Shown here: positions 27,716-35,819 of the stretch, in pieces
Numbering within the stretch: the stretch's first letter is position 1
Layout of the letters: the number at the start of each line of letters is the position of its first letter
Source of the DNA: Mycolicibacterium lutetiense
GTDB taxonomy: Bacteria > Actinomycetota > Actinomycetes > Mycobacteriales > Mycobacteriaceae
Assembly (NCBI RefSeq): GCF_017876775.1
Contig: NZ_JAGIOP010000002.1
Location: 3,224,001-3,288,000 of the forward strand
Direction of reading: 5' to 3'
Length of the DNA: 64,000 nucleotides
The notes under the pieces: model-generated
Databases searched by the model: none
The model's input: the letters and a program-made list of their open reading frames with translations, nothing else
Told to the model about the DNA's origin: nothing
Program-made: the position numbers and the translations under genes

Positions 27716-29227
27716 TTACCTGTCGACCACGGCCGCAGACCCGGGTACACCGCGATCTAATGTAGCCGCCGCTGCCACATACAGCTGGCCCTGCTCGAAA
27801 TCGGCCCCAACGTGCACCGGAGCGGGACCCGCCGCGGCGCCGCCGGCGGCCATGGCCTCCAGGTTCGGAGGCAATGTCTTGGCGGCCTCGTCGTCCGCGC
27901 CGGCGCCCAGCGGGTCGGCCGGCCCACCCGCTGAATCGGTGTCAGGCACGCCACCGACCTCGCCCTCTTCGGGCTCGTCCGCCTGCTCCTCGCCGTCGCC
28001 GTCCTTCTCGCGGTCCGCGGCGTCCTTGTCGTCTTTGTCGTGCTCGTCGCGGCCATCCCGATCCTCGTCGTCCCGGCCGTCTCGGTCGTCGGCATCGAGA
28101 CCGGTGGTGCCTGACGCCTTGTCGAGCTCGGCGGCATCGGCGAGGCCACCCGCCTGCCCGGCCATCTGCGCCGCCTGGGTCCCGGCCTGCGTGGCCGCCT
28201 GCGCTGCCTGTCCGAACGCCTGGGTGATCCCGCCGAGGATTCCGCTGAGCGGGCTCACCAGCGAGCCCAGGATCCCGCCCAGGGCGCCGGCCGCATTCGC
28301 GGCCACATCGGACGACGGGGCGCCCGTACCGGACATGCTCGTGGGCATCGCGGGCGCTGACGAGGAGCCCGACGGAGTACCGCCCCCACCGCCGGCCGAG
28401 GGGACAGTGCCGCCTCCGCCCGACGGGGCATCGCCACCGCCGGTGGGGACACCCGGATCTGTGGCCTGCGGATCTCCCGGTGCAGTGGATACCTCGGGAT
28501 CGCCGGCCGGTGGCTCGAACTCCGCACCGGTGGCACTGGCGTCGCCGGCCAGGCTCTCGTATTGCGCCGCCGCGGTCTGCAATACGGCCGCGTTCTCGTC
28601 GATGTGGCCGCACAGAGTCTTGAGGTCGCTGTTCGAGTCGCCGACGGCCTTGGCCACCATCGCGAACTCGGCGGCCATCTGCGCTGCCGTCCCGAAACCA
28701 GGAACGATTCCGGCGCTCGTGGTGAGCAGGCTCATCGCGCCCAACCAGTCGGAGTGTTCGTCGAGGCTGTCCCGGGTGGCCGCGATCTGGCCGGCCTCGG
28801 TGGACAGCACCCCGGCCACCATGTTGTCCAACCCGAGCATCGTCTGGACCCGGCCGACCTGTTCGGTGTTGCGGCCCGCGTAGGCGCTGGCCCCGCTGCT
28901 GTCCCAGCTGTCGTCGGGGAAAGCCGACACGAGCACCTGCCCGACCGCGCCCATCGTGTCCGCCCCCGCACCGAAACGCTGCCCGTCCTCCGGATCGCCG
29001 ACTCCGGTGCTGTGCTTCATCGACTCGATGGTCTGCTGACCGGCCACCAGGATCGGCGACCGAGCACCTCTGATCAGACGCGGGCCGAGCTGCGATGAGA
29101 GGAAGCTGGCGGCCTGCTGGCTGAGATCGACCATCTGGCCGCCGACCTTCGCGGCACGCTCGGTCCACTTCAGGTTGCTCTCGATCACGCCTTTGCCGAT
29201 ATCGGCAATCTCCCCCAGCAGTCCCAT
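27716..29227 (-). CDS. espE: EspE-like ESX-1 secretion-associated protein
   Basis: This 503-residue protein starts at ATG 29227 (MGLLGEIADIGKGVIESN), preferred for its GAAGGGG upstream; ATG 29281 is possible. Residues 1-290 are helical, with a weakly hydrophobic stretch (TSAGIVPGFGTAAQMAAEF). A Gly/Ser/Pro low-complexity region follows, then an Ala/Gln-rich stretch, then a striking Asp/Arg/Glu/Lys run, and an Ala-rich end (VHVGADFEQGQLYVAAAATL). The name rests on gene order upstream of espF; sequence likeness to M. tuberculosis EspE is low. It is the first gene of the minus-strand ESX-1 operon. Confidence 0.8.
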   Translation of the reverse strand: MGLLGEIADIGKGVIESNLKWTERAAKVGGQMVDLSQQAASFLSSQLGPRLIRGARSPILVAGQQTIESMKHSTGVGDPEDGQRFGAGADTMGAVGQVLVSAFPDDSWDSSGASAYAGRNTEQVGRVQTMLGLDNMVAGVLSTEAGQIAATRDSLDEHSDWLGAMSLLTTSAGIVPGFGTAAQMAAEFAMVAKAVGDSNSDLKTLCGHIDENAAVLQTAAAQYESLAGDASATGAEFEPPAGDPEVSTAPGDPQATDPGVPTGGGDAPSGGGGTVPSAGGGGGTPSGSSSAPAMPTSMSGTGAPSSDVAANAAGALGGILGSLVSPLSGILGGITQAFGQAAQAATQAGTQAAQMAGQAGGLADAAELDKASGTTGLDADDRDGRDDEDRDGRDEHDKDDKDAADREKDGDGEEQADEPEEGEVGGVPDTDSAGGPADPLGAGADDEAAKTLPPNLEAMAAGGAAAGPAPVHVGADFEQGQLYVAAAATLDRGVPGSAAVVDR

Positions 29228-29619
29228 GCCCCGTGTCCCCTTCGCCGGAACCGAGATTACCAGCGCATTCGACCCGGTCATCGCACCAATTTCGCGCCTC
29301 AGACGGCCCCCGGATGGCCGCCCCAAAAGTTCCTCCGACCACGGTCTATTGCCTGCGAGGGGCCGGTTTTCCAGCGGCATCGGTGGAGGTGGGCCGGACG
29401 TCCGCGCGGCATCTCCGGGACGCCGGCGCAAGGGCGATTCGGGGTACCGCCCGAGGCACCGTCGGGCCCCTTTGCGACCCACTAGGAGATTTGCCGCCTA
29501 AATTTGCTGCGGCGTCAGTTCCGCCGGATTACGGGCGGAACCTGCAAGCCGGACCGGTTGTAGTCGATACTTGAACACGGACAAAGTTCCCTTGTGTGAG
29601 TTCCGGAGGAGATTGAGGC
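29228..29619. promoter_or_regulatory. Divergent promoter region espE / MinD-like gene
   Basis: This 392-bp gap separates the start of the minus-strand ESX-1 operon from the plus-strand MinD-like gene and must contain both promoters. The plus gene has a strong GGAGG at about 29607. No operator repeats stood out. Confidence 0.5.
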
Positions 29620-31098
29620 GTGCCCGACCCCGACGACACCTTGCGTAGAGAGCTCGGCTGGACGGGTCCGGAGGAATCACACTTCGAACCCGACACCCGG
29701 CCGACCCGCCGCAAGCCACCAGAGCCGCCGCCGTCGATACCTGGACGGCCCCCGGTGGATTTCGTGCCGTCGAAGATTCCGGCGAGTTCCGACTCCAACG
29801 ATCCCGGACCATCGCAAGTGGTACCCGTCGACCGCGACGCGGAGCGCGCCCGCAACACTTTCCGGGAGGCGCCGCCCGCACCGCCGGCCCCGCCGCAGCA
29901 GCAAGTGCCGCCTCCCCCACCTCCGGCTCCGCCTGCACCGCCCGCACCGCCACCGAACATGGGCCAGCCCGGACACCGGCCGGATGCGTGGGAGCACAAC
30001 CCGCCCGGCTGGCAGCTTCCGTCGCAGCGTCCGCCCGGCCCCGGAGGTCCGCCGCAGCAGCCGTACGGACCGCCACCCGGTCAACCCTGGCCCGCCGAAG
30101 GCGGATTCGCACCGGATCCCGGTGCGGCCGCCGCGCCCGGAGGGCCCGCCGGGTCATACGCCGACCGCATCCGGGTGAACGACCTCGTTCCGCCGAAGCG
30201 TCAGCCGCCGGGCAGCGGGTGGCGATTGCTCGTGTACCGGGCCACATTCGGGATGATCAATCCCGGCCCGTCGTCGGAAGACCTTCGAGTCGCCGAATTG
30301 GAGGCCAAGATCAAGGGCCTCCTGCGCGGCCACTACAAAGTCGGGGTGATGGGCAAGGGCGGGGTCGGCAAGACCACCGTCTCGGCCAGCATCGGATCGA
30401 TCTTCGCCCAGTTGCGCCAGGACGATCGCGTGGTGGCCATCGACGCCGACACGTCTTTCGGCAAGCTCGGCAGCCGCGTCGACCCCCAGGCCCAGAGCTC
30501 GTACTGGGAGCTGGCCAACGACAAACACCTGGACTCGTTCGCCGATGTGCGCAGTCGCGTCGGGACCAACGCCGCCGGCTTGTTCGTGCTGGCCGGCGAG
30601 GGCACCCCGGCCCGCCGCCGCGTCCTGGACGCGGCCATCTACCGCGAGGCCACCACCCGGCTCGACAGGCACTTCTCCATCTCGGTGGTGGACTGCAGCT
30701 CGACGATGGACTCACCGGTGACCCAGGAAGTGCTGCGCGACCTCGACGGCCTGATCGTGGTGTCGTCCCCGTGGGTCGACGGCGCCGCCACCGCCGGACA
30801 GACGCTGGACTGGCTGGCCGCCCACGAGATGACGGAACTGCTGCAGCGCACCGTCGTGGTACTCAACGACTCCGACGGCCACGCCGACAAACGCACACGC
30901 ACGATCCTGGCCGGACAGTTCTCGGGTCAGGGCCAGCGGGTGATCGAGGTGCCGTTCGACGGGCATCTGCGCCCCGGTGGCGTCGTCGATCCCCGGGAGA
31001 TGTCGACCCCGACCCGGCGCCGGTTCCTGGAGATCGCCGCGGCTCTTGCCGAGCATTTCCCGACGCACGACGAGCGGCGGGACCGCCAGCCGGGCTGA
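29620..31098 (+). CDS. MinD/ParA-like ATPase, EspI paralogue
   Basis: This 492-residue protein starts GTG at 29620 behind GGAGG. Residues 1-190 are Pro/Gln-rich and disordered. The C-terminal ATPase domain has GKGGVGKTTVSASIGS near residue 245 and VVAIDADTSFGKLGSR, so both deviant Walker A lysines are present. A bridging segment (WRLLVYRATFGMINPGPS) resembles the one before the ATPase domain of EspI (WRHWLYLTTRINLGLSPDE). It faces away from espE and converges on espM, their stop codons abutting at a TGATCA. Its partner in secretion or regulation is unknown. Confidence 0.85.
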   Translation: MPDPDDTLRRELGWTGPEESHFEPDTRPTRRKPPEPPPSIPGRPPVDFVPSKIPASSDSNDPGPSQVVPVDRDAERARNTFREAPPAPPAPPQQQVPPPPPPAPPAPPAPPPNMGQPGHRPDAWEHNPPGWQLPSQRPPGPGGPPQQPYGPPPGQPWPAEGGFAPDPGAAAAPGGPAGSYADRIRVNDLVPPKRQPPGSGWRLLVYRATFGMINPGPSSEDLRVAELEAKIKGLLRGHYKVGVMGKGGVGKTTVSASIGSIFAQLRQDDRVVAIDADTSFGKLGSRVDPQAQSSYWELANDKHLDSFADVRSRVGTNAAGLFVLAGEGTPARRRVLDAAIYREATTRLDRHFSISVVDCSSTMDSPVTQEVLRDLDGLIVVSSPWVDGAATAGQTLDWLAAHEMTELLQRTVVVLNDSDGHADKRTRTILAGQFSGQGQRVIEVPFDGHLRPGGVVDPREMSTPTRRRFLEIAAALAEHFPTHDERRDRQPG

Positions 31099-31890
31099 TC
31101 AGCGCATTGCGCCGATGAGCCCCTCCAGGGCGTGGACCGCGGACGCGTCGACCGGATATTCCGCCTCGGCGCGCGCCACGATGTCCTCGGAAACGCCGGC
31201 GGCCGTTGCAGTTTCGCTGATCGTGAGATTCGACTGCCGACGGGCGGCATACAGGCGCTGCCCGAGCGTGGCGCCGGGTGCGGTGGCGGCGAGGGTGGTC
31301 AGCTCATCGATCTGGCGCCGCACCGCACTGAGCGCCTTGATCAGCGCCGGGGTCACCATGCTCAGCCGCGCCGCACGGGCTGCCACCGCCTCGAGCTGAC
31401 GCAGGTCAGCCAGGACCGAGGTGACCCGCGGCGTGAACTCCGGATCCCCGACGGCGGGCAACGTCGCGATCGTCGACTCGAGGGTGTTCACTGCCGTCAG
31501 GACCGCCTGGGCGATCAGCGGTACCTCTTCGCTGGCCGGCGGTGTCGTCGCCAACCGCACGGCGGACGGTTGTGCGGTGACCACGGTGGGCGGCTCGATG
31601 TGGGCCGGTGCAGGCATCGTCGGATCGGGTACCGACCCACCCTGACGCAACCGGGCGATCGTGCCTGGCGGCCAGCGCAACACCTCTTCGAGCTTGAGCC
31701 GGGTGCGCTCGCGGGGCCAACTGCGACCCTTCTCGAACGCGATGAGCGCTCCGGCGTTGATGATTCCGTCGGCGGCAAGGCTGCGCTGGCTGATATCGAG
31801 TTCCCGGCGCCGGGCTGCGGCGGCAGCACCAGCGCGGATAAGTCCGACATCGAACTCACCGGTGGCGAGATCGTACTCAGCGTCGGTCAT
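31099..31890 (-). CDS. espM: EspM-like transcriptional regulator of whiB6
   Basis: This 263-residue protein starts ATG at 31890 (GAGGAA upstream); TTG 31959 would extend it. The segment RAGAAAAARRRELDISQRSL, then INAGALIAFEKGRSWPRERT, is almost identical to M. tuberculosis Rv3863 as recalled, and a second helix-turn-helix-like unit lies near the C-terminus (LGQRLYAARRQSNLTISETA). EspM, studied in M. marinum, represses whiB6 and links ESX-1 assembly to gene expression. The ~130-residue N-terminal FHA-like part of Rv3863 is missing here. The gene is divergent from whiB6. Confidence 0.85.
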   Translation of the reverse strand: MTDAEYDLATGEFDVGLIRAGAAAAARRRELDISQRSLAADGIINAGALIAFEKGRSWPRERTRLKLEEVLRWPPGTIARLRQGGSVPDPTMPAPAHIEPPTVVTAQPSAVRLATTPPASEEVPLIAQAVLTAVNTLESTIATLPAVGDPEFTPRVTSVLADLRQLEAVAARAARLSMVTPALIKALSAVRRQIDELTTLAATAPGATLGQRLYAARRQSNLTISETATAAGVSEDIVARAEAEYPVDASAVHALEGLIGAMR

Positions 31891-32274
31891 ACGGGGCTGT
31901 TCCTCGCCGATGTGCTCAGCTTCAGCGCGGGTGCTGGAGCGGTTGCCGGGACCCCTCAATCCTAACCCCAGACCGCAGCACCGCTACGCCTTGGTTTTTT
32001 CGCATCCGCAGCAAACAACTTCGATGCTACGGCTTCTCGGCGGGACAAACCGCAGCTCTGCTACGGGTACATCGAAGTACCCTAAGCGCCCTGACGTGCG
32101 ATTTTGGATACATCGACGCTTTCCGCTGGTGGTCCCGCATCATTACCAATGCAAACTTCCGTAGCGCTGCACTGCTGCAGTTTCAACCAAACTGTTGCAT
32201 CGCTACGGTTCTTGCTATAGCGTTCCCCTCAACGCGGTACACACCGCAACAGGAGCCCTTACAGGAGCAGCAGC
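31891..32274. promoter_or_regulatory. espM-whiB6 divergent regulatory region with GCTACGG repeats
   Basis: This 384-bp gap carries the heptamer GCTACGG at 32026-32032, 32060-32066 and 32202-32208 and its complement CCGTAGC at 32159-32165. The whiB6 start is preceded by ACAGGAG at about 32260. Four copies of a 7-mer in 180 bp between a regulator and its known target make these operator candidates. Confidence 0.6.
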
Positions 32275-32568
32275 ATGAACGCACTCATGGCCAACGGCAT
32301 CCCGCTCGGCGTTTGCACCAGCAACCCGGAGCGGTGGACCTCCACCCCCGACGAGCAGGCCAAGGTCATCTGCCGGGAATGCCCCCGGCGCTGGCTGTGT
32401 GCTCGCGAGGCCTGCGAACTTCCCCGCGCGGAAGGGCTCTGGGCCGGCATCATGGTTCCCGAAGCGGGCCGTGGCCGCAGCTTCGCGCTCAAGCAGCTGC
32501 GATCGCTCGCCGAGCGCAACGGCTACCCGGTGCGCAAGCTGGGCCTGGTCTTCCCCGAAGCCGCCTGA
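32275..32568 (+). CDS. whiB6: WhiB6, iron-sulfur redox-responsive regulator of ESX-1
   Basis: This 97-residue WhiB protein has four cluster-ligand cysteines C14, C33, C36 and C42 (LGVCTSNP, VICRECPRRWLC) and the GLWAGIMVP turn in place of GVWGG. The C-terminus FALKQLRSLAERNGYPVR is the basic DNA-binding part and is nearly identical to M. tuberculosis WhiB6. WhiB6 activates ESX-1 genes in response to redox and nitric oxide. The protein lacks the extra N-terminal residues annotated in some species. It is divergent from espM. Confidence 0.95.
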   Translation: MNALMANGIPLGVCTSNPERWTSTPDEQAKVICRECPRRWLCAREACELPRAEGLWAGIMVPEAGRGRSFALKQLRSLAERNGYPVRKLGLVFPEAA

Positions 32569-32665
32569 TCCCAGAATCGGCGCAATTCAAAATCTTGTTT
32601 CGCCCTTTCCCTGCCGATTCGAGGGGCCGGCAGGGCGAGGGCAAGTTTCCACTGGGGGAGGAATA

Positions 32666-32722
32666 GGGGCCCGGGGTGTGTCGTTACACCCGCGGACGGT
32701 GCCGGGCATTGCCCCGGGCCCC
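32666..32722. terminator. Hairpin between convergent whiB6 and DivIVA-domain gene
   Basis: GGGGCCCGGGG at 32666-32676 pairs perfectly with CCCCGGGCCCC at 32712-32722; the loop contains a small GTGT/ACAC stem. It lies between two converging genes, so it could stop transcription from both sides. It has no T-run. Confidence 0.6.
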
Positions 32723-32799
32723 AACACCAGAACCGTCGCTTCGAGCGACCACTCGCCGTGAGGCGCAGTGACGGCACCGTCCCCCAACGTCTCCGGTGG

Positions 32800-33066
32800 T
32801 TACTGCTCGAGCGTGGCGACTACCGCGTCGAGCAGCCCGTCTACTTCGTCTTCGTTGTAGCCACGGCGAAAAATCGGCGGACTCCGAAACGCGATGTTTC
32901 GAACATCATCGGCACCGAGGTGCCCACGCCCGTCCAGCCGCCGGGCCACCAGCGCAAGAAAATCGTCCACCGACTTCTTGTCATAGCCCCGTTTGCCCAG
33001 CTTCGGCTTCGAAAATTCGGTGCTGCGAACATCTTCGGCAGTCAATCCCCCGGTCATGCCGGTCAT
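32800..33066 (-). CDS. Small DivIVA-domain protein
   Basis: This 88-residue protein starts ATG at 33066 (MTGMTGGLTAEDVRSTEFSK). It has two copies of a short module, TAEDVRSTEFSKP...GYDKKSVDDFL and GADDVRNIAFRSP...GYNEDEVDGLLD, which is the N-terminal membrane-curvature-binding motif of DivIVA/Wag31 family proteins. It has no coiled coil beyond these motifs, so it is much shorter than Wag31. Role unknown; small DivIVA-repeat proteins are common in actinobacteria. It is divergent from the pirin gene 45 bp away. Confidence 0.8.
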   Translation of the reverse strand: MTGMTGGLTAEDVRSTEFSKPKLGKRGYDKKSVDDFLALVARRLDGRGHLGADDVRNIAFRSPPIFRRGYNEDEVDGLLDAVVATLEQ

Positions 33067-33111
33067 GCTAACCGCGCTTCGGTTTGCCTGAACACGGTTA
33101 CCGTGAGGTTC

Positions 33112-34077
33112 ATGAGCAATACCGATACCGCGCCCGCCGAAGTCACGTGCGCCAACTCGGAGTTCACCGGGGTGCTGCACCCGCGCGAGGTGCCGCTGGG
33201 CGGACCGCGCGCAATCCTGGTCCGGCGCACCCTGCCGCAACGCGAGCGATCCATGATCGGGGCCTGGTGTTTCGCCGACCACTACGGTCCCCACGACGTA
33301 GGAACCGGCAGAGGCATGGATGTGCCGCCCCATCCCCACACCGGATTGCAAACGGTGAGTTGGCTTTTCGAAGGCCTGATCGAACACCGCGACAGCGCCG
33401 GGGTCCACGCCATGGTCCGCCCGGGCGAGCTCAACCTGATGACGGCCGGCGCCGGGATCTGCCATTCGGAGGTCTCAATGCCCCAGGCGCCGATCCTGCA
33501 CGGCGTCCAGCTGTGGGTGGCCCTGCCCGATGCGGCCCGCGACACCGACCGCGACTTCGCGCACTACGCACCGCCGCCCCGGTCTGTCGGTGGCGCCACC
33601 ATCCGGGTGTTCCTCGGCGAGCTCGCCCAGTCGCATTCGCCGGTGCGCACCTTCACGCCGCTGCTGGGCGCGCAGATCGACCTCGAGCCGGGTGCCGAGT
33701 TGACCCTCGACGTCGATCCGGAGTTCGAACACGGCGTACTGCTCGATCACGGCGCGATCGAGGTGTGCGGCACCACGCTGGCGGTCGCCGATCTCGGCTA
33801 CCAGGCCCCGGGGCGTACTCAGCTGCAATTGGCCAACCACGGCGGCGGCCCTGCCCGGGCACTCCTGCTCGGCGGGCCACCGTTCACCGAGGAACTGGTG
33901 ATGTGGTGGAACTTCGTCGGCCGCAGCCACGACGACATCGCGACCTACCGTGAACTCTGGCAGGGCAACGATGCACGTTTCGGTGATGTGCGCGGCTACA
34001 CCGGCAAGATCGCGCGGCTACCCGCACCGCCCTTGCCGAACGGGCGACTCAAGCCCCGGCCGCGCCCGGCAGGCTAG
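33112..34077 (+). CDS. Pirin family protein (cupin-fold)
   Basis: This 321-residue protein starts ATG at 33112. It contains the pirin metal-binding signatures VPPHPHTGLQTVSW and AGAGICHSE, giving the three His and one Glu ligands of the N-terminal cupin domain, and the pirin C-terminal half (FLGELAQSHSPVRTFTPLLG). Bacterial pirins bind iron and some oxidise flavonols such as quercetin; the substrate here is unknown. The gene overlaps the convergent PPOX gene by 4 bases at its 3' end. Confidence 0.92.
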   Translation: MSNTDTAPAEVTCANSEFTGVLHPREVPLGGPRAILVRRTLPQRERSMIGAWCFADHYGPHDVGTGRGMDVPPHPHTGLQTVSWLFEGLIEHRDSAGVHAMVRPGELNLMTAGAGICHSEVSMPQAPILHGVQLWVALPDAARDTDRDFAHYAPPPRSVGGATIRVFLGELAQSHSPVRTFTPLLGAQIDLEPGAELTLDVDPEFEHGVLLDHGAIEVCGTTLAVADLGYQAPGRTQLQLANHGGGPARALLLGGPPFTEELVMWWNFVGRSHDDIATYRELWQGNDARFGDVRGYTGKIARLPAPPLPNGRLKPRPRPAG

Positions 34078-34577
34078 GAATTCAGGTATTCGGCCGTGCT
34101 GCCGCCCACCGGCATCTCGGGCAGCCCGAGCTTGCGGTGGTCCCAGCTGCGCAGCCGGCTGGGCACCACCCGCACCGCGATGCGGTTGTTCATCATCTGG
34201 TCGACGAACGGGCGCATCTCCTCGGTGTAGGGGCCGGTGTAGCGCTCCCACACGCTGATGCCCACGCGCAGAATGGTTTCCGGATCGTCGACGATCTCGG
34301 CGGTGCCGTCGATCGACACCCCGCGCAGGGTGTTGTAGGTGTCGCCGTCCTCGATCATCACCGTGATCGTCGGATCGCGACGCAGGTTGACCGCCTTCTG
34401 CGACTTGGCTTTCGTCTCGAACCAGATCTCACCGTCGAGCACCGCGTACCACATGGCGACCAGGTGTGGGCGGCCGCTGGGCAGCACCGTGGCCATCGTC
34501 GCGGTCCGGCTGCGTTCGATGAATTCGGCGATCTCGTCATCGCCCATGACGATCTTCGTGCGCTCGTTCTTGCCCAC
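34074..34577 (-). CDS. PPOX-class flavin/F420-dependent oxidoreductase
   Basis: This 167-residue split-barrel protein (GTG start at 34577 behind AAAGG) has the features of the pyridoxamine 5'-phosphate oxidase-like family: RTATMATVLPSGRPHLVAMW near the start, WFETKAKSQKAVNLRRDP, and RGVSIDGTAEIVDD. Mycobacterial members of this group often use F420 or bind FMN or haem. No residue here decides the cofactor. It stands alone, convergent to the pirin gene. Confidence 0.88.
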   Translation of the reverse strand: MGKNERTKIVMGDDEIAEFIERSRTATMATVLPSGRPHLVAMWYAVLDGEIWFETKAKSQKAVNLRRDPTITVMIEDGDTYNTLRGVSIDGTAEIVDDPETILRVGISVWERYTGPYTEEMRPFVDQMMNNRIAVRVVPSRLRSWDHRKLGLPEMPVGGSTAEYLNS

Positions 34578-34660
34578 CTGTCACCTTTCTGATCGGTCAG
34601 CCCACCATAGCCACGGCCGCACAGCCACCCGCGAACGCGGTCGGTAACCCCATCGGCCTG

Positions 34661-35818
34661 CTACAGCACGCCGAACTGTGAAGTCACCCAACGCACCGGA
34701 TCCACGCACCGGAACGGCGCGATACCCCTGGCATGCAAGCGGTTTCCCGTGGGCGGATGTCCGAGAGCGGACACCGCGAAGTACCGGCTCGCCAGCCGCG
34801 CACCCGCGGACGGGTTCTCCACGGCCGCCACGATCGAGCCGCCGTGCAGGCGGGCCAGCAGGCTGCGCACCTCCTGGTCGAGCAGTTGACCGTCGGCGTC
34901 GTCGTAGTGCTTGCCGTCGGAGGTGTCCCGCAGGAACGCCGCACCTCCGTTGGACATGACCAGCGCCCATTCCGCGCCCTGCACGTCGCGCAATGCCCGC
35001 AGCACGTCGAACTTGGACAGGATCACCGCCAGCTTGGGCTGACCCTGGTTGACCGCCGACAGCACATTGCCCAGGACCGAACGCGGCTCCCCACCGCTGA
35101 ACGGCTGGGGCGGCAGCAGATCCTGCAACTGATCGCGGATGGCCTTGACCCGCAGCGGGTCGAACATGAAGAACACCGCGTCGGCGTGACCGAAGAACTG
35201 AAAGGGAGGTGCGCGCAGGTCACCGTTCTCCAGGTCCTCACCCGCCACGTCGCGCAGTACCAGGAACCGGCGCACGCCGTGCCAGACACCGATCGAGAAC
35301 ACCAGGGGCTCACGCTGATTCGGTGCCTGGGTATGCACCGTCGGGGTGGGAGGCAACAGGCCCCGCTGCACATACAGCGGCCCCTCGTAGTTGGTGGCGT
35401 AGTTCTGGACGGTGGCCCGGGTGACCGGTTCCAACACCACACCGAACCGCTCGCAGAGCAATTCCAACTGCTTGATCAGCACGGCGATGTAAAGACTCTT
35501 GCCCGTCGCCCGCGCGCCGGCCAGCGCGATGCAGATGGCGTGGCCTTCCCGAAAGCCGTCGGGGAGGGTGAAGTGGCAGACCGGGCAGATCTCCACCGCG
35601 GCGCCCTGCAGTGCCCGGGCCGCCTCCGACGTCGGCGGCGGCGGACCGTTGTAGCCGGGGCTTCGGGTCCAGGTGTAGAGCGGACCGCAATCGGCAGGCG
35701 CACCCACGTAGGCGGTGGCGACGTCGTCGCGGTAGCGGGTACCGCCGGCCTGGGCAGGCAGCGTCCACAGATGGTTGTTGGGACTCAACAAGGTGAAGCA
35801 ACGCGGGCATTTACTCAT
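34661..35818 (-). CDS. Double-GTPase-like P-loop protein of a GAP1-type cassette
   Basis: This 385-residue protein has an N-terminal zinc ribbon (MSKCPRCFTL and EICPVCHF), then a P-loop ALAGARATGKSLYIAVLI near residue 105 and a FLVLRDVAGEDLE Walker B/switch-like segment, followed by a VILSKFDVL motif that could read the guanine base. This matches the DO-GTPase2 group described in GTPase-associated conflict systems (Aravind and colleagues). It is the last of three minus-strand genes packed without gaps with GAP1 and a beta-sandwich protein. Role inferred: a GTP-gated regulator of a cellular or defence process. Confidence 0.75.
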   Translation of the reverse strand: MSKCPRCFTLLSPNNHLWTLPAQAGGTRYRDDVATAYVGAPADCGPLYTWTRSPGYNGPPPPTSEAARALQGAAVEICPVCHFTLPDGFREGHAICIALAGARATGKSLYIAVLIKQLELLCERFGVVLEPVTRATVQNYATNYEGPLYVQRGLLPPTPTVHTQAPNQREPLVFSIGVWHGVRRFLVLRDVAGEDLENGDLRAPPFQFFGHADAVFFMFDPLRVKAIRDQLQDLLPPQPFSGGEPRSVLGNVLSAVNQGQPKLAVILSKFDVLRALRDVQGAEWALVMSNGGAAFLRDTSDGKHYDDADGQLLDQEVRSLLARLHGGSIVAAVENPSAGARLASRYFAVSALGHPPTGNRLHARGIAPFRCVDPVRWVTSQFGVL

Positions 35819-35819
35819 G

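Noticed and set aside
32758..33111. N-terminal extension of the pirin protein from GTG 32758
   Set aside because: The extension is antisense to the DivIVA-domain gene and unlike pirins; ATG 33112 fits the family.
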